Below are positions 59,827 to 64,000 of a stretch of 64,000 bases of DNA, in pieces. The notes beneath the pieces are model-generated. The model was given only the letters and a program-made list of their open reading frames with translations. It made no database searches and was not told where the DNA came from. The DNA is taken from contig NZ_JAAATY010000014.1 in the NCBI RefSeq assembly GCF_013280595.1, positions 106,723-170,722 of the forward strand, written 5' to 3'. The position numbers and the translations under genes were made by a program. Source of the DNA: Kibdelosporangium persicum. GTDB taxonomy: Bacteria; Actinomycetota; Actinomycetes; Mycobacteriales; Pseudonocardiaceae. Numbering within the stretch: position 1 is the first letter of the stretch; each line of letters starts with the position of its first letter.

Positions 59827-60375
59827 TCAACCGGCACCACCGCTCACGACGCGGGGCATGGCGGAAGAGTTGCGCCGGCGCCGGTAGGCAAGCGCCAAGG
59901 CCACGACGAGTGGTCCCCAGGCCAGCCAAGGGATGTAGAGCGCCATCACGGACGGCCCGGGCGTGGGCAGGCCGTTGTCGTCGCCGATCAGTATCACACC
60001 GCGTTCGACGAAACCGAACAGCGTGTTGAGCACCCAGTACAGACAGATGACGATCACTAGCACGCCTCCGGCCAGCGCGGGGATCACCGCCGCTCGGACC
60101 GGGATGTTCCGCCCACCGACGAGCGGAACCCACCGAGGGATGCGTTCGCCCCAGCGGTGCACAAGGCCCAAGGTGAGCAGCGCGGCACCCATGGAAAGCC
60201 CAGTGAGCAGCAGGAGGTACCAACCACCGCTGACAAGACCGACCTCTTGCGTGAACGCTTCTCCGGTCCGCCACACCGCCGACAGAAGTACGCACAACGG
60301 CACGGCGTAGGCCGCCCACACCGCCCAACGCGGCACGGTCGCCACTGAGGCTCCATCAGTTGGCGAACTCATCAT
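59827..60375 (-). CDS. Four-helix membrane protein, unknown
   Basis: 182 residues with four hydrophobic helices (17-37, 50-70, 95-118, 145-165). A basic tail (YRRRRNSS) ends it. The start is one of two adjacent ATGs at 60375/60372, with GGGGACAGGG just before. No recognised domain; it resembles DUF3995-like small membrane proteins only loosely. Confidence 0.7.
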   Translation of the reverse strand: MMSSPTDGASVATVPRWAVWAAYAVPLCVLLSAVWRTGEAFTQEVGLVSGGWYLLLLTGLSMGAALLTLGLVHRWGERIPRWVPLVGGRNIPVRAAVIPALAGGVLVIVICLYWVLNTLFGFVERGVILIGDDNGLPTPGPSVMALYIPWLAWGPLVVALALAYRRRRNSSAMPRVVSGGAG

Positions 60376-60573
60376 CCCTGTCCCCGCTTCGATCCGGTGT
60401 CCTTGCAGGACGGAAGCTATTGCACGCGACCTGACATCTCTCTCAGTAGCCGACTATCCCGGCTGTGCTGTACCCAGCGGGCAGTGCCAGACCGGCTGAG
60501 CCGCTTTCGGCGCCACCGCGCAGAAGACCACTCAGGTAGGCCGTTGGCCGCTCCGCAGCACCCGACGGCGGAT

Positions 60574-60609
60574 TTGACAGCGCATATAGATAACGGTTAT
60601 CTATATGCG
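60574..60609 (+). promoter_or_regulatory. PadR operon promoter with 29-bp palindromic operator
   Basis: TTGACA (60574-60579), 17-bp spacer, TTATCT (60597-60602). CGCATATAGATAAC (60581-60594) and GTTATCTATATGCG (60596-60609) are perfect 14-bp arms, filling the spacer and -10. The regulator gene starts 22 bp downstream, so this is an autoregulatory site. Confidence 0.8.
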
Positions 60610-60630
60610 TCTACGCGGAGGGTGTGACGG

Positions 60631-61161
60631 GTGCAGGACGTGGTGCTGGCCATGTTGGCGAAGGAGCCGGCGCATGGGTACGAGCTGCGCAGCCGGATGC
60701 GTGACGCGCTCGGCCCGCTCGGCGACGCCATGAACGCAGGGCAGATCTACGTGACGCTGACCCGGCTGGCGAAGGCGGGAATGGTGACCTCGCAACGTTC
60801 CGAGGGCCTGCCGGACCGGCCCGACCGCCGGGTCTACGCGCTGACCCCGGCCGGGCAGGAACGGGTCTCCTCCTGGCTGGCCGAGGTGAGCTGGCCGAAG
60901 CCGGACCTGACGGAGTTCCATCTCAAACTGGTGGCCGCCGCGACCGCACGGCTGGCCGACCCCGTGGCACTGGTCGACGCTCAGCGGCGCGAGGTGCTGC
61001 GCCGGCTGCGAGACGCCCAGCGGGCCGCGCTGGACAGATCGGTGGACCCGGTTGCCGGGCTGCTGCTGGAGGGCGTCGTGCTGCGGCTGCGGGCCGACCT
61101 GGAGTGGCTGGAGGCGTGCGAGCGCATGTGGACCGGCCGAAATCGGAAGGCGGGGGCATGA
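60631..61161 (+). CDS. PadR family transcriptional regulator
   Basis: 176 residues from GTG with GGAGGG about eight nt upstream. The PadR winged helix occupies ~1-75 (MLAKEPAHGYELRSRM, GQIYVTLTRLAKAGMV, wing DRRVYALTPAG) and a helical C-terminal dimerisation part follows. It overlaps the ABC ATPase gene by 4 bp, so it regulates this transporter operon, a common arrangement for multidrug or lipid transporters. Confidence 0.92.
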   Translation: MQDVVLAMLAKEPAHGYELRSRMRDALGPLGDAMNAGQIYVTLTRLAKAGMVTSQRSEGLPDRPDRRVYALTPAGQERVSSWLAEVSWPKPDLTEFHLKLVAAATARLADPVALVDAQRREVLRRLRDAQRAALDRSVDPVAGLLLEGVVLRLRADLEWLEACERMWTGRNRKAGA

Positions 61162-61886
61162 CCGGGTCGACGCTGCTGGCGGCGCGTGGGCTGACCAGGC
61201 GGTATGGCCGGGGTAGCGGGCTGGTGCGCGCGGTCGACGAGGTCGACCTGTCGGTACCGGCCGGGCAGACGTTGGCGGTCATGGGCCCAAGTGGCTGTGG
61301 CAAGTCCACCCTGCTGCATCTGCTCGGTGGCCTGCAACGACCTACCGGTGGGAAGGTGTGGCTGGCCGGCCGCCGGATCGACATGATGAGCGAACGGGCG
61401 CTGGCCCGGCTGCGACGGGACAGCGTCGGGTTCGTCTTCCAGTCCTTCCACCTCATGGACGAGCTGACCGCGGTGGAGAACGTCGAGCTGTCCGCGCTGC
61501 TGGCCGGGCAGTCACCCCGCCGGGCCCGGCAGCGCGCCATGCACCTGCTGGACCGGGTCGGGCTCGTCGACCGCGCCGACCACCTGCCCTCGGCACTGTC
61601 CGGCGGCCAGCGCCAACGGGTCGCCATCGCCCGCGCGCTGAGCAACCAGCCGCTCGTCGTACTGGCCGACGAACCCACCGGCAACCTGGACAGCGCCGCC
61701 ACCTTGGAGGTGCTGCGGCTGTTCGACGACCTGCGCACCGCGGGGCAGACCCTCGTGGTGGTCACCCACGACACCCGCATCGCCGCGGTCGCCGACCGGA
61801 TGATCACCATGCGCGACGGGGTGTTCGTCGACGACAGCCGCCTCGCCAGTGCCGCCACCGGCCCTGTCCACGACGGGCGGCGCTGA
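61158..61886 (+). CDS. ABC transporter ATPase, LolD/MacB type
   Basis: 242 residues. Walker A GPSGCGKST, signature LSGGQRQRVAIARAL, Walker B VVLADEPTGNLDS and H-loop VVTHD. The sequence class (EPTGNLD, QSFHLMDELTAVENV) is the MacB/LolD group paired with FtsX-like permeases. The permease gene follows after 1 bp. Confidence 0.95.
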   Translation: MTGSTLLAARGLTRRYGRGSGLVRAVDEVDLSVPAGQTLAVMGPSGCGKSTLLHLLGGLQRPTGGKVWLAGRRIDMMSERALARLRRDSVGFVFQSFHLMDELTAVENVELSALLAGQSPRRARQRAMHLLDRVGLVDRADHLPSALSGGQRQRVAIARALSNQPLVVLADEPTGNLDSAATLEVLRLFDDLRTAGQTLVVVTHDTRIAAVADRMITMRDGVFVDDSRLASAATGPVHDGRR

Positions 61887-61887
61887 C

Positions 61888-63684
61888 GTGGCCGGCCGCC
61901 TGTTGCTCGTGTGCCGGGTCCTGGTGCGGGACCTGCGTCGGCGCCCGACCGAAACCGTGCTGTTGTTGATCGCCATCACCGCCGCGACCGGCACGCTGAC
62001 CCTCGGTCTCGCCCTCAACGAGATCGCCACCCAGCCGTACCAACAGACCCGGACCGCCACCGCAGGGCCAGACGTGGTGGCGGCGCCCCGAGCCACCGGC
62101 CCGGACGCCTTGGCCGCTCTCGCACCGCTGACCACAGCGGCCGGAGTCACCGCCCACAGCGGCCCGTATCCGGTCGCCTTCCTGGTGCTGACCGCCCACG
62201 GCAAGACCGCGCACGCCGTCGTCGAGGGCCGAGACAACGCACCAGCACCTCTCGACCGGCCCGCGGTAACCGACGGCACCTGGGTACGCCCCGGCGGCGT
62301 GGTCCTCGAGCGCGCGTTCGCCGACGCCCTCGGTGTGCACACCGGCGACACCGTCAGTGTCGACGGCCGCGCGCTGCGCGTGCTCGGAACGGCGGTGACC
62401 GCCGCCAGGACCACATATCCGTACGCGGGGTGGACCTCCCCGGACAGTGCTCTGACCGAGCGCGGCGGCCTGGTCTGGGTCGACCGCGGCGACATCGCCG
62501 CGCTCGCAGGCGAGCAGCCGCTGTCGTACACCCTGAACCTCAAGCTCGCCGACCCGGAGGCCAGCACGGCGTTCGTCGACACGGCGACCACCTCGCCCCG
62601 CCGCACTGTCCACGGTGGTGAGCTCACCACCTGGCAGGACATCGCCGAGGCCGACGGCAGGCCGGTCGCACAGGCACAGGCGGTCCTGCTGGTCGGCAGC
62701 TGGCTGCTCACCGTCCTCGCGATCGCCGGCGTCACCGGCGTTGTCGCGGTGCGGGTCAGCGGCCAGCGCCGCCGAGTCGGGTTGCTCAAAGCCGTCGGCG
62801 CCGGGCCCGCCATGGTCGCCGTCGTCCACCTCGCCGAATACCTCGTGATCGGGCTTGCCGCCGCCGGCACCGGCCTAGCCGCCGGCCTGCTCGCCGCGCC
62901 CACGCTGATCCAGCCCAGCGCCGGACTCCTCGGCTCCGTCAACACCCAGCCACCCGCGTTGTACATGGTGGTCGCGGCCACGACGCTCGCCCTCACGATC
63001 GCCGTGGCGGCGACCCTGGCACCGGTGGTGCGCGCCGCCGCCACCAGCACCGTCCACGCGCTGGCCGACGCCGCTACGCCGCCGCGCCGCCGTCGGTGGC
63101 GCATCTGGTTGTCCCGTCGACTGCCCGCCGCCCTGCTGATCGGGATACGCATCAACGCACGCCGGCCGCGCCGCGCCCGGCTCGTCACGATGAACACCCT
63201 GATCACCACGACCGTGCTCGTCGCGATGCTCATGAACCACGCGCAGGACAAGCCGTTCGACCTCGGCTACTCGGAACTTGTCGACCCCCGGGCCGAGCGA
63301 ACCGACCAGGCCATGCTCGTCCTCACCGTCGTGCTGTGCGTCCTCGCGCTCCTCAACGCCGCCGTCAACACCTGGACCGCCGTCCTCGACGCCCGGCGGC
63401 CGCTGGCTGTCGCGCGCACGCTCGGTGCCACGCCCGCGCAGGCCGGCGTAGGCCTGGCGGTGGCGCAACTGCTCCCCGCCGTACCCGGCGTCGCCGCCGG
63501 GATACCGGCCGGCCTCGGGCTGTACACGGTCGCCAGCCGCGGTGGCATCCAGTACCCACCCGATTCCTGGCTACTCGCCACGGCACTCGGAGTCCTGCTC
63601 GCCATCACCGCACTCACCGCCATCCCTGCGATGGCCATCGCACAGCGCCCTGTCGCGGACACACTCCGGTCCACACCGACCTGA
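61888..63684 (+). CDS. FtsX-like ABC transporter permease
   Basis: 598 residues. One helix near the N-terminus, an extracellular ~230-residue MacB-type part (residues ~45-260), three helices (~270-385) and a second permease unit near the end (~440-590), so it is a double FtsX-type permease. Start GTG 61888 follows the ATPase stop by 1 bp. It probably extrudes a hydrophobic compound or lipid, rather than mediating ATP-driven import. Confidence 0.92.
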   Translation: MAGRLLLVCRVLVRDLRRRPTETVLLLIAITAATGTLTLGLALNEIATQPYQQTRTATAGPDVVAAPRATGPDALAALAPLTTAAGVTAHSGPYPVAFLVLTAHGKTAHAVVEGRDNAPAPLDRPAVTDGTWVRPGGVVLERAFADALGVHTGDTVSVDGRALRVLGTAVTAARTTYPYAGWTSPDSALTERGGLVWVDRGDIAALAGEQPLSYTLNLKLADPEASTAFVDTATTSPRRTVHGGELTTWQDIAEADGRPVAQAQAVLLVGSWLLTVLAIAGVTGVVAVRVSGQRRRVGLLKAVGAGPAMVAVVHLAEYLVIGLAAAGTGLAAGLLAAPTLIQPSAGLLGSVNTQPPALYMVVAATTLALTIAVAATLAPVVRAAATSTVHALADAATPPRRRRWRIWLSRRLPAALLIGIRINARRPRRARLVTMNTLITTTVLVAMLMNHAQDKPFDLGYSELVDPRAERTDQAMLVLTVVLCVLALLNAAVNTWTAVLDARRPLAVARTLGATPAQAGVGLAVAQLLPAVPGVAAGIPAGLGLYTVASRGGIQYPPDSWLLATALGVLLAITALTAIPAMAIAQRPVADTLRSTPT

Positions 63685-64000
63685 CAGCCGATCGGGTGGT
63701 TGCGGTTTGGTGGGCGGCTCCGACAGCTCGAAACACGACAAAGAGGACGGACCGCTGTGCTGCGACACCAGCGCGAAAGCCGAAAGCAAGACCGACGCGG
63801 CCCGCTGGCAGGCGACGGTGTTGCCCGTCGAACGGCGCCGGACCAGACGGCGCCCAGCGGTCAGCGCGGCTCTGGCCCGCACACCTCAATGAACGCGTTC
63901 TTCCGCCGCTGACCGGTAGGTCAGTCCGGCGAACCAGCACTGAGCCGCGTGGCATCGCGAGGCGGCCCCTGCCTCACAACGAGTTCCTGCTTTGACAAGA
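63685..64000. other. Region without a recognisable gene at the window edge
   Basis: About 315 bases after the permease stop. Short frames on both strands lack ribosome binding sites and family resemblance. It may be intergenic or the 3' part of a gene beyond the edge. Confidence 0.4.

Overview
The window is high-GC DNA with actinobacterial codon use, many GTG/TTG starts, numerous apparently leaderless promoters (a -10 element 6-9 nt before the start codon) and gene families typical of Pseudonocardiales (Amycolatopsis/Kibdelosporangium/Lentzea-like soil actinomycetes). The genus is an inference; there is no rRNA or tRNA gene to anchor it. I see no CRISPR array, prophage, intact transposase or biosynthetic gene cluster.

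1-14.2 kb: a partial processive glycosyltransferase; an AhpD-like protein divergent from an ECF41-type sigma factor, each with a matching promoter; an SDR-TetR operon; two secreted beta-glucanases (GH55, GH16) sharing LacI-type operators; an XRE regulator divergent from a four-Cys protein; a MarR/FMN-reductase pair; an ABC-F protein whose stop codon, like that of the converging reductase gene, lies in the duplicated CTAG target of a 160-bp MITE; and an exported alpha/beta hydrolase.

14.3-24.0 kb: a seven-gene cluster of Ser/Thr kinase, FN3 protein, MoxR ATPase, DUF58 protein, transglutaminase-like membrane protein, second kinase and FHA protein. Its order resembles the bifidobacterial PFNA cluster. 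The second kinase lacks the catalytic Asp, and the transglutaminase domain has Ser and Tyr at the Cys and His positions, so both look like pseudoenzymes.

24.1-39.5 kb: a DUF6355-like exported protein, a Tat-type SDR, a two-component system, an ArsR-AHSA1 pair, an M28-like protein divergent from a GH94-like protein, a DJ-1/GlxA pair, a compact second Rho with unusual residues at bicyclomycin-resistance positions, a TetR-controlled imine-reductase-like gene, a decayed M4 metallopeptidase and a threonine-synthase-like gene.

39.8-49.0 kb: an AA10 LPMO under a DasR-type dre site, a tannase/feruloyl-esterase-family enzyme, leaderless htpG, an aldo/keto reductase, a secreted peptidase-like hydrolase, a DUF2165 membrane protein, a GDPD/PLC-like protein and a lipoprotein.

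49.2-64 kb: a degenerate sigma-like gene, then a tightly coupled operon of a YqiJ/NfeD-like membrane protein, a flotillin-like SPFH protein and a 1616-residue AAA ATPase; this is the best candidate for a poorly described system. After it come a small alarmone-hydrolase-type HD protein, a TetR/quinone-oxidoreductase pair, a membrane protein and a PadR-controlled MacB-type ABC transporter. Five copies of a ~47-bp palindrome (CTCGTGAG...CTCACGAG) lie between genes; in two cases the repeat supplies the last codon and stop of the upstream gene.
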